From the NCBI GenBank assembly GCA_038025085.1, contig CM076146.1, forward strand, positions 24,684,501 to 24,748,500: a stretch of 64,000 nt of DNA. The letters run 5' to 3'. The notes under the pieces were generated by a model. The model saw only the letters and a program-made list of their open reading frames with translations, did not search any database and had not been told where the DNA came from. The position numbers were made by a program, and so were the translations under genes. Origin of the DNA: Tetragonia tetragonoides (lineage: Eukaryota > Streptophyta > Magnoliopsida > Caryophyllales > Aizoaceae). Position 1 is the stretch's first letter. Each line of letters opens with the position of its first letter. Positions 1 through 11,467 of this stretch are shown piece by piece.

Positions 1-2308
1 AACATTTGATGAATGACATATTCAGGCCTTTGATCAGGAAGTTTGTACTTGTGTTTTTTAATGACATATTAATATATAGTTCAACCCTTGAGCTACATAT
101 TAATCATTTGAGAGAGGTATTTGAACTCTTAAAAAAGCATGTTCTGTACTTGAAGAGGAGTAAATGTGCTTTTGCAGTGGGGCAAGTGGAATATTTGGGG
201 CATATCATTACTGATTAGGGGGTTTCTACTGATCCAGCAAAGATTCAGGCAGTTGCAAGCTGGCCATTACCTCAGACACTGAAGCAAGAGAGGATTCTTA
301 GGCTTAGCTGGGTATTACAGGAGGTTTGTGAAGGGATATGGAGTGATAGCCAAGCATTTAACTGAGTTAACCAGAAAAGAAGCTTTCCATTGGAACAGTC
401 AGGCTACTGAAGCTTTTGAGCAGCTGAAACAAGTCCTAACATCTGCACCTGTTCTGACTCTCCCTGACTTCAACAAGACTTTTATCATTGAGTCAGATGC
501 CTCAAAATTGGGAGCTGTACTTATGCAAGAACACCACCCTTTGGATTACATTAGCAAAGCACTTAGCCTCAGACAGCAAGGAATGTCTGTATATGAGAAG
601 GAGCTCTTAGCAGTGATCTTTGCAGTAAAGAAATGGGAGCAATACTTGGTGGGCAGACATTTTATTATCAGAACTGACCAAAGAAGTTTGAAGTATCTGT
701 TGGAGCAGCAGCTCAGTACCCCTTTGCAGCAAACTTGGCTTGCAAAGTTGATGGCCTTTGACTATGAAATACAGTACAAAAGGGGTAGAGAGAACCTGGC
801 ATCTGATGCTCTTTCCAGGGTGCAAGGAAATGAGCTAACTTGCTTAGCTATTCAGGGTGTAGAACCTGAATTAATGACACAAATTAAGAGTAGTTGGACT
901 ACTGATCAAGATGTTGCACAACTTATTGCAGATTTGAAGAGTAATGCAGATTCTCATCGAAATTACACCTGGAACAATGAAGAACTGAGGAAGAAAGGAA
1001 GATTGGTGGTGGGCAATGATGTAGAGTTTTTTTTTTTTTTTTTTTGAATGAAGCAATGGTGTAGAGTTGAAGAAAAGAATCTTACAGTGGTTGCACAATT
1101 CTCCAATGGGAGGACACTCAGGCAGAGATGCCACAACACAAAGGGTTAAAACAATGTTCTTTTGGAAGGGGCTAAGAAGAGATATCCAGGGCTACATTAG
1201 AGCATGTGACATTTGTCAAAGATGCAAATATGATGCCTCAGCATCTCCAGGGGTTACAACTCCTTGGACTAACATCTCCATGAACTTTGTAGAAGGACTT
1301 CCCTTGTCCTTGGGAAAATCTGTAATTCTAGTGGTGGTGGACAGATTCACTAAATATGCTCATTTCTTGGCTGTGTCACATCCCTATACTGCATTGACTA
1401 TTGCTCAGCTGTTCATGGATAATGTCTTCAAGCTTCATGGGTTACCAGATAGCATAGTAACTGACAGGGATGCAACCTTTTTGAGTGATTTCTGGAGGGA
1501 ACTCTTCACATTACAGGACTTACTGATGTCCTCAGCTTATCACCACCCTCAGACTGATGGCCAAACTGAGGTGGTGAACAGGACCTTGGAGACTTACCTA
1601 AGGTGTATGAGCAGTGACAATCCTATTAGCTGGAGCAAGTACCTAAGCTTGGCAGAATGGTGGTATAATACTAACTCCCATACTTCATTAGGCAAGACAC
1701 CCTTTGAGGTGTTGTATGGCTACCCTCCACCTATGCACCTTCCATACTTGTCCAGGGAGAGCCACAATGACAATGTGGATAGGAGCCTCACGGATAGAGA
1801 GGACATGATCAAGATGGCCAAATGACATCTAGAAAGGGCACAGAACAGGATGGTACAGCTTGCAAACAAACACAGGTCAGACAGGAACTTCAATATGGGA
1901 GACTGGGTCTATTTGAAACTGCAACCTTACAGGCAACAGTCACTAGTCAGGAGGCCAAATGAGAAGTTGGCACCTAAGTTTTATGGACCATACTTGGTAC
2001 TTGACAAGATAGGGAAGGTAGCATACAAGCTGCAGCTTCCTGCTCAAGCACAAATCCACAACACATTCCATGTCTCTCAACTCAAAAAATGTCATGACCT
2101 CTCTCAGACTGCAGCAGATTTGCCTCCCTTCATGAAGGATTCTAGCTATATTCCAGAGCCAGAGGCCATACTACAGAGAAAACTGGTAAAAAGGGGAAGA
2201 CAGGCAGTCACTAAGGTATTGGTCAAGTGGAATGATAGACCTGAAGAGGACAGCACTTGGGAGTTTTATTATGACTTCCTGCAAAAGTACCCACAGTTTG
2301 GTCCTTAA
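1..2308 (+). pseudogene. Ty3/gypsy pol pseudogene (RT-RNase H-integrase-chromodomain)
   Basis: The first segment (6-218) is the reverse transcriptase palm. Its YxDD box reads F-F-N-D, so the first catalytic aspartate is lost. Segment 328-1047 holds the RT connection and the RNase H domain (IIESDASKLGAVL, then DALSR). Segment 1067-1825 is integrase: a zinc-binding H-H-C-C finger (GGHSGR ... CDICQRC) and a catalytic core with VVVDRFTK, VTDRDATF and DGQTEVVNR, giving D, D and E. The linker between finger and core looks shortened (ASPGVTTPW). After a TGA at 1823-1825, probably from CGA, the same frame continues to 2308 and ends with a chromodomain-like VLVKWNDRPEEDSTWE. The element is dead; each break is visible in the sequence. 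Confidence 0.9.
1014..1068 (-). mobile_element. Micro-retroposon scar (poly-A stub) inside gypsy pol
   Basis: A 25-bp insert (17 T plus GAATGAAG) lies between two 15-bp repeats, CAATGATGTAGAGTT at 1014-1028 and CAATGGTGTAGAGTT at 1054-1068 (14 of 15 match). Removing insert plus one repeat restores the reading frame from RNase H into integrase. Poly-A at one end (minus strand) with a roughly 15-bp duplication is the footprint of target-primed reverse transcription by LINE machinery, here almost completely 5' truncated. Confidence 0.75.
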
Positions 2309-2336
2309 GGACAAGGACCTGTTAAGGAGGGAGACC

Positions 2337-2729
2337 TGATGCAGATTAATGCAATAATAAGAGCAGAGCACGTGACCTTCACATGAGGGGAATATTCCAG
2401 CTGTCAGGGTCCAGAAGATTCTATCAGAGTTTGCTATTTCGATTTCAGTAGAGCTGTTATTTTGTCCTGTAGCAAGCCGTTATTCATTTCCCCTAGATTT
2501 TGTCTTAAATACTGTTGAGTGCATTGGAATGATTCATTCAATCATTACCAAATATCTTCTCTCTTACAATTTTCTCTCAATATCTGTATTTCATTACAGC
2601 AACTCCATTTATAGTCAGCAGTTATTCTTGATCCTAATTGCTCTGTGTGTTAATTCATTTAATTCTCGAGTTCTTGTAATTCCTGAGTTAATAGTTATCA
2701 TATTGTGTTTATTTAATTTGGCTGCATCA
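2337..2729 (+). repeat. 3' LTR of the gypsy element
   Basis: The 393-bp segment starts TGATGCAG and ends CTGCATCA, an exact 8-bp inverted terminal pair. It follows the end of pol and a purine-rich tract, as expected of a 3' LTR. The second LTR is outside the window, so the boundaries rest on the terminal inverted repeat alone. Confidence 0.75.
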
Positions 2730-3067
2730 CACAGCAAGATGCTCAGTTAACAGGACAACCTTGCTAAGAGTTTCACATTCCCTAAGTGCGACGAAGCAAA
2801 GCAGAGAGTCAAGGTTAACATATCGGATCAAAGCAAAGTTCTACACCTAAACATTTCCTGCGAAAACGTATGGTATTGAAACTTACACCTAACAGATCTG
2901 ATCTAACACAGAAGTTCATCAAGCATTGACATAAGAACAATAAGATCTTTGACATGACCTAAGGACCCATATATTATTTACCATATCACCAGATTATTTA
3001 TCATAACACGCTGGTAACATACTTCGTCTTTTCCAATTTCCACATATCTGCACACTGTAGACTTTCT
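2730..3067. other. Spacer; probable 3' UTR of the stress-protein gene
   Basis: No gene seen. It lies between the LTR end and the stop codon of the minus-strand gene and may hold that gene's 3' UTR. Confidence 0.4.
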
Positions 3068-6000
3068 TCAGGTTCGTTGCCGTACAACAAGAACAGGACA
3101 CTTGGCATTATTAACGCAATAGTCGCTGACACTTCCAAGGAATGCCCTGTTAACCCAAAAGGTAAAGAAATGTGGTACATAAGTATCATTTCCCATCAAT
3201 AGAGCAATAAGCCAAAATACAAATAACAGTTACCTATTTTAGCACCGTCACCACCACCACCACCACCACCCCCAAATAAAAACAAAAAAAAGAACCCTTA
3301 TGTACTGCAACTAAAAACATGCCAAGATCCGTAATCGGCCAAAGATAGGCTCGCAACCCAAATAAGATTTCATCCTAAAATCCATAATCGGCCAACACTA
3401 GGCGAGTTTGATTATCTGGTCTCCTTTCCCCCTTTTCTCAATGTAGAACACCTTATATACAAACATTATATTATAATCTCTAAATCAAGGTTCATTGTAC
3501 AACACCTTATATCTGCAAGGTTCCCCAAATTTTTTTAGCATAAATTATAATCTCTAAATCAAGGTTCATAATGAACCAGCGCAAACATTTGCATCGGTTA
3601 GGTTGAAGATCAACCAATAGCGAGAGAGGAGATCATGTCATACCTAGGTGGGTGACGTGGGTTGACAGAGGCTCTTGGTGTGGAATGAAGAATTCTAGTA
3701 ATGGATACAATGGAAACAAATGCACCATTTTGTAAGGGAAAGGTTGTCCAGGGCAGAGTGATCTTAATAAAGCTGTTCTTTCCAGAATGAAACTTTTTTC
3801 ACAAGTTTACTAAGAAACCATTACTCCCTACCCTGAAATGCCAACCCCAAAGGATCTCTGGCCTATTTTTACTTCCTTGTGGTAAATAATCCCTCTCAAA
3901 GAAGAACAAGTGGGTGTTTCAGTAACGTGGTAGATGATGGCAGAGATACAGAAGGGGATCTGAACATCATGTCTCACAAGTTGAAGTAATGAAGTTTCAA
4001 GGTTTTATTACCAACCTCTGTATGCCTCTTCGACCATGGCTACCAACAACCAGTAACTGGCAATCAAACTTTTCTACTGCATCACATATGGCTTCTTTTG
4101 GATTGCCCATCACAGATATTGTCTCAGCACCCACCTGCGTCAAGGGAATTGATGAATACCGAGTAACATTTAGAGATATCAGGAAAGCATTGATTTTTCT
4201 CTCATTTCTCAGAACATCTGACATTTGCTTTTATCTTCTATTGTCTGAGTTGCAGTGATGCTTGCCATTTCTTGGTATTCTGCACTTGATATTTACTGAA
4301 GAAAAAAGAAATAGGTGGTTTACATGACTGTGGTGTGGAGCGCCAGGAAATGGCAAGCAACAGTGCTCCTCAAGTGCATTACAAAACAGAACTGCAAGAC
4401 GAATTCCTCAATTTTTACCGGCAAGTAAAAACCTTGAACAAAGTAGCACACAGCCACCCACAAAAGGGTTGTTTATGCAGTGAATGCTTGCTGCTTAATT
4501 TTAAGGCAATATTAGCACAAACTAATCATCCTAAAAGAAACTAAGCAGGAAGCAGAACTTTCAAGCTATTGCTGCCACAAAACTTCAGAAGCTAGCGCAC
4601 CTTTGTTGATGTGCAGAGTGGAATTTCTGTTGACAGACATGGTATAACTAGAGCAAAGAAGCTAAATGACCATTTTTGCAGCAGATTACTTATTACTAGC
4701 ACAACAGAAAACTTAGACAATGGGTGAGCAGCAAGATTTCAAGCAAAAATCGAAGCTTTTCTTGCACTCACAAGTCACAACTGATTATCAGTGGACATAA
4801 ACGTAGCTAAGTTTGTAAAACCACTGAGATCTATTCCAAAGGTTTTGCTGGTTGTTTACTTCAGGGCCCATGGGATTAGTCAAGCAAAGCTTGGATATTC
4901 AAATTTTCTAAAATTAAAATTATCAGTGGACATAAGGATGGGGTATATATTGCTTTCCTATAAATATACTTCACAACATTGCCTCACCATCTTCTAACTG
5001 GGGATTGCAACTTAAAACAAAAGGAATAACGAGACAGGACTGGCATTGTCAGCAACATGCCTCCAGCCCCAAGAGTGTAAAGACAAGTGGCACACAAGCA
5101 TACGAATTTCAATATCTGACAGAAAAACTTTGCCTGCAGAAAAGTGTGTGAACTGTGCAGTAACATAGATAATTCTGACAGACACACAAACTCTAGGCTG
5201 AGTTGAAGTCCATGTTGTTACTCATATGCTTTCGAAACACCTCATATACAAAATTTACTATCTCTATTTTATCTTCTTGCTTCCCATGTTATTATGTTGT
5301 ATTCATATACTATTGTACACAAACCGCAAGTGTTCCTAAGTTTTTCATGATCAAATGTTTGACCAATGATTTTTCTCATACTATAAAAGAAAATTCATTA
5401 AATAAATAATACTATCAAAGCAATTTTCAATATAAACATAACAATTTCATATTGTCAAAGTTTGACACAAAAAACAAAGGGACACTTTTTGGTGGACAGA
5501 GAGAGTGTTTCTGCTTCCTAGGTTTTACAATAGCAGTCTAGAAACTTCTGTCCAATGTTTAGCGAATAAAAACTGAAAAGATATTACTATGAAAATGAAA
5601 ACAGTAGTGAGGATTCTATACCCCATTCTTTGCGCAGAGTTCCTTGGCTTTCTCCAACAGAGAAGCTGCAAACTTCTTTTGATTTTCTTGCATTGTTGTT
5701 AACAGGTCAACAGCTGCACCAAAAAACAAAGTCATCCAACTGAAATGTAAAATAGCAAACAAGACTACTGAACTTGGTTAAATAACAAAATAAAATAAAA
5801 AAACAACACAATCTGCCCCTCAAAGAAAGAAAAAACACACACAAACACACAATTTGAGTATCATGTATTGGCTACGTGTCATCTGAGATTAGTACAAATC
5901 AGTATTGATGCCTCAGGGTGAATGATCCAAATACCATGACTAAAACTCAAGGACAGTTATGTAATCAACTAAAAGAAGAAACTAGTTGTCCAACACCATA

Positions 6001-7605
6001 GTGCTCTGGCTCGAGTATGTTGTTGGACACAACACGGAAAAATCGTAGTGAAAATGCAGGGACACGATCTAAGTGTCCGAACTTAGAATACAGACAGGGA
6101 CATGGACAAGTGTTTTTTTATTGAGGACGTCTGTCATCTGTGAACGTAGTTCATATTGACCAAACGACGTTAAATTTTGTGACTCCTTTATTGCTTTTCT
6201 TCCACGATTCAAATTTCTTCCCTCTAGTGTCATTCCACGATCTTACCCAAAAGAAGTCAATCTGAGACAAGAACGATGGTTGGATCTCTTACAGACAATG
6301 ACCTCAACATCCAATTTCATCTAAGCAATGAAAATATTGTTGCTTACGCCTAAATAGAAAAGACCATGCTTATCCTAAGCATACCAGATGTTATCCATGG
6401 AGATCTAACGACAATGTAGATTGAGGTGCTTCGGCAAAAAGGGTTCTCCCCTACATAACACCCTTGCTCCGTTCATTCTGGTAAGGATATAAGGCAACTA
6501 TTATAGTGGACTACTATGGTGGAGCAATACGAAGCAGGAAATGCAGAATTCATATAAGGGAGGGAAATGTGCCATAGAATTAAGGGGCCGTTTGGATTGG
6601 GTAATGATTAATGGGGTAATGAAGCAAATTAAAGTGTAAAATAGTAAGGTGAAGTGGTGATGAGGGTAATGATTAAGGAGGGCAATGAATAAGGCGGTAA
6701 TGTAGAAAATGAAGGAAAATGGGGGAAAATCATTACCCTAGGGGCAGGTGGGTTTCTATTATTCCCCAATTGTTGATAATCATTACCCTCCTTCTCACAA
6801 AATCTAACCCCCACTATCTCACATAGTCACATACCTCCCATTTTAGCCTATATATTCATTCCATTACCCCCTTAATCATTACCCCAATCAAAACTTTTCC
6901 TAAGTTTCGGATTTGGGGGACTACTATAACTATAACCCTTTGACATGCCTTCCTATTAGGTATGAGATTTTAATGGGCTACCTAATAGGGATGAATTTCT
7001 CACACGACTATCAATCTCACCTAATGAGAAGATTTCAATTTCGGTTTCAATTTCTATCGACCTTACTTATGGAATAAGATTATATAAGGTGGTGTAAGTC
7101 ACTGTAAATGGGGTGACCATCAAATGTTATTGGGGTGACTTGAAGCCAACTATATAATTTATGCTCGATCATTACAAAGTAATCAGAGAATTTAATCATA
7201 ACTTTCCCTTTACCAACCAGAGAAAGAAAGAATTTGGGGTTATTCAATTGGCGAATAAACTCTAAATCCTCATATGATCTTGATTAGTTCCTAACTCAAT
7301 TTCTGACAGGTTTTAAAAGACCTAATATGCACCTTTAACATAAACATCCTTTTATTCCAAAATTCAACATCAAGATCAAACCTTTGCGTTTTATGTAACA
7401 AATTTTCTACTCACTAAAACATTGTCAAAATACAAGCCCTTGTGTAGCTTAATAATTAGCACTAAAATTTCACAGCTAAAAAAGACAAATGAGGGTTTCA
7501 AATGTTTCAATTGAAAAAGTCAATTCATTTACTATTTACCCTTCAAAGTTCTAGTCTTGCAATATAATTTTGAACAAATAGCTTGAAATTTAGTATATAT
7601 AGTTC

Positions 7606-7649
<44 letters not shown>

Positions 7650-7843
7650 TTACGAACAGAGCCATAAGCACCAGCATAAATTCCACTGAAATCAACAGAA
7701 AAGACAGTATAAACAATGATTCCATCAGATATAAGTTTGCCATTAAGTTTTTCAAGTGCCCATTCAAGAGCATAACGGCTGCACTCGCTCTCATCGATTG
7801 CTACCATCACCTTCTTCTTCTTTGTCTCTGATCCATCCGCCAT
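3068..7843 (-). CDS. Universal stress protein (USP), four exons
   Basis: Minus-strand exons are 7654-7843, 5622-5713, 4016-4134 and 3068-3146. All introns are GT-AG and the phases join to 480 nt, a 159-aa protein, the usual length for plant single-domain USPs. The start is ATG at 7841-7843 (MADGSETKKKKV); the in-frame codon just upstream is TTG. The N-terminal strand has VMVAIDESE. The ATP-binding signature G-2X-G-9X-G-S is complete (GSHGRRGIQRAFLGS) and spans the exon 3/4 junction; the protein ends CPVLVVRQRT. Family knowledge: small soluble nucleotide-binding alpha/beta proteins linked to stress responses. Intron 1 holds a Harbinger-like MITE (6584-6900) and a (GA)19 tract beside the exon 1 donor; the 5' leader has a CT tract. 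No disabling change seen, so it is probably functional. Confidence 0.92.
3147..4015 (-). other. USP intron 3
   Basis: GT-AG intron. It contains a (CCA)n-like stretch near 3250-3270 and two similar segments mentioning 'cggccaa' near 3336 and 3389. No further gene seen. Confidence 0.7.
4135..5621 (-). other. USP intron 2
   Basis: A GT-AG intron of about 1.5 kb. Short open frames here have no recognisable domain. Nothing else identified. Confidence 0.7.
6584..6900. mobile_element. Harbinger/Tourist-like MITE in USP intron 1
   Basis: The left end GGGGCCGTTTGGATTGGG continues into TAATGATTAA; the right end is an inverted, partly degraded version (TTAATCATTACCCC then AATCAAAACTTTTCC). Both sides are flanked by TAA (6581-6583 and 6901-6903), the 3-bp target duplication of PIF/Harbinger elements. 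At 317 bp with no coding capacity it fits a Tourist-type MITE. Confidence 0.65.
7609..7646. repeat. (AG)19 microsatellite at a splice donor
   Basis: Nineteen perfect AG units on the plus strand, CT on the transcribed strand of the USP gene. The tract begins 7 nt after the exon 1 boundary (GTAAGTA then CTCTCT). Confidence 0.95.
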
Positions 7844-7857
7844 TTTCAAACCTCCAA

Positions 7858-7889
<32 letters not shown>

Positions 7890-7962
7890 AGTTTCTGTTT
7901 TTTTCGCTTAAAAGATCAACATGAGCAAAGCAGAGCAGCAGTTGGTATTAAATCTCCGCAAC

Positions 7963-7993
<31 letters not shown>
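7858..7993. repeat. CT and GA microsatellites in the USP 5' region
   Basis: A CT tract at 7858-7885 lies about 15 nt upstream of the USP start codon, in the likely 5' UTR. A second tract of GA sits at 7966-7993. CT-rich leaders are common in plant 5' UTRs. Confidence 0.9.
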
Positions 7994-7996
<3 letters not shown>

Positions 7997-8045
7997 TAAA
8001 ATCTGTGGGCTCATCAAACACTTGTAATTTAGTTTCAACTTTCAA

Positions 8046-8640
8046 CCTTCCACCATGAGTGGGATTCGGGTAGGGTAGAGCATCACCCACATCCATCCGA
8101 ATAATTTTTCAACTCCATCCATTTACTCATCACCCGTGAAACACTTCACCTGCATCCAATTCATCCATCATCCACGAATAAATGGGTGGATCGGGTGGCT
8201 AATGGGTGAAATAATCAACTTAAAAAATTAAAATCGGTCGGCTATAAAACAACTAAACATTTATATTCGTCTAATCAAATCGCATAATCACCAAAGTAAT
8301 TATTGTCTACTAGGTTGTACTTAAAATTATTAAGTGCAATGTTACAACTTTATATCAAAAGGTACTATTTATTACAAACAAAGTAAAAAAAAAAACAGCA
8401 ACTATTCTTATCATCATTTTTTTTGAAATATTGTTTTTTATATTTTAAAAATACTAAATGGGTGATGGGTGGATTCAGGGTCGGGTTCGCGGGTGAAAAA
8501 TCATCACCCGATCCACCCATCACCTACCAATGATCCACCCATCACCCACCCATTCACCCATTTAATCGGATTCTCACACATTTATTTTGAGTGGGTGGAG
8601 TGAGTATCCATGAATGCGGGTGAAATTACCAGGCCGTCAT
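8046..8640. repeat. Inverted-repeat-rich segment of GGGTGATGGGTGG motifs
   Basis: Motifs such as ATGGGTGGATCGGGTGG and their complements (CATCACCCATC) recur at both ends and in the middle, as in a decayed foldback DNA transposon. A related short stretch lies near 29160-29250. I could not define terminal repeats or a target duplication. Confidence 0.4.
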
Positions 8641-9051
8641 GAGCAACTTTATGTTACACTTGGCCAAACTATTGTGTACCATGACAAAAAAAATATATTA
8701 TATAAAAATATTCATCTGTACCATTTTATTATTTTATACTTACTCTTACGTATTTGAATTTGAATTTATGAAGTGAAATTTTGCAAACATTAATCTTAGA
8801 ATTTTTTATAAACAACATGTATGAGTTATTGAGTTATGATTTTGAGATATATTAATTATTTTTCTTTTTGTATCAAATTCATTAAATTCTTTTAAAATAG
8901 AGTATAAGTTCAATATATCATACTTTTAATGATTTTACTTATATAATTATAAATAATAATTGTACCAAAATACCACATTGAAAACTATAAAAAGAATAAT
9001 TAGTGAGAAGTTTAAAATGGGACGAATGGAGTAACAAATTGTTACACAAAA
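8641..9051. other. AT-rich spacer
   Basis: No gene or repeat recognised. Confidence 0.5.
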
Positions 9052-9059
9052 CTCTCACC

Positions 9060-9508
9060 TAGGGTTGTTCATAATCGGATATCCGAAATTTCGAATAGTG
9101 GATTATGATATTCATATCCGAAATTTGGGATATTCAATTTTTGGATTCGGATACTCGTATATCCGATATCCAAAAAAGTTTTTTTCCTATTTTGGTTGAC
9201 TTAATTTGGTAATTTTTCAGATATTTTCGCAGATATCCGAATCTAAAACTATCCGAAAAATATCCATAACATCCATAAATTTTGAATATTTTTCAAATAG
9301 TTTCGGATATCCTTATTCGAAATTATATTTTTTTGAATATTTCGGATATTCAAAATTAAAGTTGATATCCACATATGTATCCGAAATTCTGGATATCCGC
9401 TTTTTAGATATCCCTTTTTTTGGATATCTGTTTTTTCTGATATTTTCGAATCGCATATTCGAGTTTTTCAGATTGGATGATCGGATACGAACTTTTTGAA
9501 CAACCCTA
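9060..9508. mobile_element. hAT-like foldback MITE with exact 12-bp TIRs
   Basis: The ends are TAGGGTTGTTCA (9060-9071) and TGAACAACCCTA (9497-9508), an exact inverted pair. The 449-bp interior is packed with GGATATCCGAA-type palindromes. The flanking octamers CTCTCACC and CCCTCAAC match at 6 of 8 positions, suggesting a diverged 8-bp hAT target duplication. No transposase is encoded; an open frame inside is a by-product of the palindromes. Confidence 0.75.
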
Positions 9509-9645
9509 CCCTCAACCGCTGTTAGAGAGAGTTGAGTGGGAATTGAATACATGACGTTTGCCATGAATTCCAACCCACAGCCAACTATGCTACCCCTTCT
9601 CAGGCCAAAGATTGTTGTTCCTTAATACTAATACTACAATATGAA

Positions 9646-10458
9646 TTAGGATCCTCTCAATTGTGTTTGCTTTAACTTTCTAAGTGGAGTGATAAATGTC
9701 TTTTAGTAAAACTAGTTGTTGGTCCGCGTGCTATGCACGCGGCCCCCCGAGTTGAGTAATTTTGATACATAAACACTAATTTGTAATTGGAGGCTTAACT
9801 AATTCTCTGATAAATCATAATATGGAATAAAGATGAATATTGGTCAGAATGTTGCCCGTAAAGATAGGGTTACTCTTACACTTCTGTCATGACACTTCAT
9901 GAAATGTATATCGATATTAGATAACCACGAGGATTGCAACAAAAACCTGTAAACTAAAAGCGTGATTGTGGAAAAGAACACAAAACAAAATAAAGTCATC
10001 ATTGTTATAATAGATAATTTACGTCAATATATAAAAGGTCCTCCTTCAAATACATTATACATGACATAATTCTTGGTCAATTGTAACACATAATCATATT
10101 GAATAAACTAATATTTCTGGTGTCACTAAGGTCCAATAAGCCTCTTTGTTCACTTGGAAGTTCCATAAGCCAAAACCATGAAGAATTGAAAATCAGTGAG
10201 GAATGAGTATGGCCGAAGAAAAGATGGTGTATGTATTGATGTCTGACTGAGAATGGCTAGTATTTGGGGGGTGGAAAGGAAAAGAAAACGTTGAAAAAAA
10301 AAAGAAAAAAAAAAGGGAAAAAAGAGGAGAAGTCAGTTACTATTCATTGGTGAATAGTATTGGTGATATTGGCTTTTTAAAGGGTGAGAGATAAGATAAC
10401 GAATTCTGACCTTCTATTAAGAATATAGAATATATCATTTCCTATGAGAGGATCCTAA
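9646..10458. mobile_element. Putative DNA element with exact 14-bp inverted ends
   Basis: TTAGGATCCTCTCA (9646-9659) and TGAGAGGATCCTAA (10445-10458) are perfect inverted copies 813 bp apart. No target duplication found. The interior holds an A-rich tract near 10295-10325 and the Helitron-like hairpin at 9712-9742. No coding capacity. Confidence 0.5.
9712..9742 (-). mobile_element. Helitron-type 3' terminus (minus strand)
   Basis: Read on the minus strand, an 8-bp stem, 3-nt loop hairpin (CCGCGTGCATAGCACGCGG) is followed 8 nt later by CTAG and then T. A subterminal GC hairpin before CTRR, with insertion between A and T, is the Helitron 3' signature. The matching 5' TC end could not be placed. 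Confidence 0.5.
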
Positions 10459-11052
10459 CCCGAAATTAGGTGGGTGACTTCTTCTATTTTTCAAGATATA
10501 GAAGTTGCTCGAAAGTCCCACTTTCTACAAGTTTAAGAGCCAAACCCTGTCCTCATTTCCATCAACTCTCCGTCTCTTAACCCCATCCCATATCTGCTCC
10601 TTTCTCCTTTTTCTATCTCTCCCCCTTCCCAAAAAACCTTAGACCTTATTTAGTTTAGGGGCTGCCATTAGCAATTCTTCGCTAAGGGTTAGTCCTAGTT
10701 CCTTTCGTTTCATTGTTTTGTTCTGTTGTTTAGTTTCATTATGTCGAATAATTTCAGTCTCTCCATTTGTGAGAGTTAGTTGGTCCCATTCATTGGGTTC
10801 AACCGTCTCTCACTTTTTAAGAGTATTGTTAGTTTTCTGTTTGGTCGTTCGTAAGGTACTTTGGTGGATCTATTTTATCAAGATGTTGTCTATGATGTCG
10901 GATCAGACCATTCAAAACTATAGCAGAGTCTTCCGCGAAAAGGCTGTAATATGGAAAACAATGATTAAATAGAAGTCGGTCGGAATTGTTGAATCTCTAG
11001 TGCTACCTAGCTTTTTCATTCTAATCTATTTCTTGTTGAATTCAATCCTTAT
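10459..11052. other. Pyrimidine-rich stretch, unassigned
   Basis: T/C-rich sequence resembling a 5' leader. The layout resembles the start of the retroposon at 11468 but no clear homology was established. No convincing coding frame. Confidence 0.35.
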
Positions 11053-11255
11053 TGTAAGGCTCTATTCTCTTCAACGGAATGGTGCGGGATGGTGAGGAAC
11101 GGAACGGAACGGATTGCAACAGAACGGCGCGGCGCGGATAATTCAAAAAAATATGAGACAAAATGAAGTACAGAATGCGGAACGAAACGGAACGGATTGG
11201 AACGGAACGGAATGCAGCATGAAATCGACGAAAAGAACAAGGCCTTGTATGCCTT
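11053..11255. repeat. Foldback-like segment with reiterated GGAACGGAACG
   Basis: The units GGAACGGAACGG recur several times. The left edge (AAGGCTCTATTCTCTTC) and right edge (GAAAAGAACAAGGCCTT) are imperfect inverted copies. This suggests a small non-autonomous DNA element. Boundaries are approximate. Confidence 0.4.
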
Positions 11256-11467
11256 TCATTTAATGAAATTCTTATTCCCATAAATAAATAAAAAAAGAAA
11301 AAAAAAAAAGCTAAACCCCCTTTCAACAAAGTATGGATTGAACTCAATGATTAATATTGAGGTGCTACGTGTAGATCCCTAGGTAGTTTGTACATTGTAC
11401 CCCATAAAAAAACAAAAAAAAAAATCCACTTCCATTTTCCCACTTTCTAAATGGGTCTTTTTAGTGA

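Larger units (their letters stand above)
1..2729 (+). mobile_element. Decayed Ty3/gypsy chromodomain retrotransposon, 5' truncated by window edge
   Basis: The order reverse transcriptase, RNase H, integrase, chromodomain-like end, then LTR is that of a Ty3/gypsy chromovirus. Only the 3' part is in the window. The body is broken by a stop at 216-218, a frame change before 328, a small insertion at 1029-1053 and a stop at 1823-1825, so it cannot make a polyprotein. The 3' LTR runs 2337-2729 and is preceded by a purine-rich tract (GGAGGGAGA). The 5' LTR and target duplication cannot be seen. Confidence 0.9.
5714..7653 (-). other. USP intron 1
   Basis: Intron of about 1.9 kb whose 5' donor is GTAAGT followed at once by the CT/GA microsatellite (7609-7646). 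It carries a foldback MITE at 6584-6900. Nothing else recognised. Confidence 0.7.

Noticed and set aside
9206..9499. Open frames on both strands at 9.2-9.57 kb
   Set aside because: They arise from the GGATATCCGAA palindromes of the hAT-like MITE.
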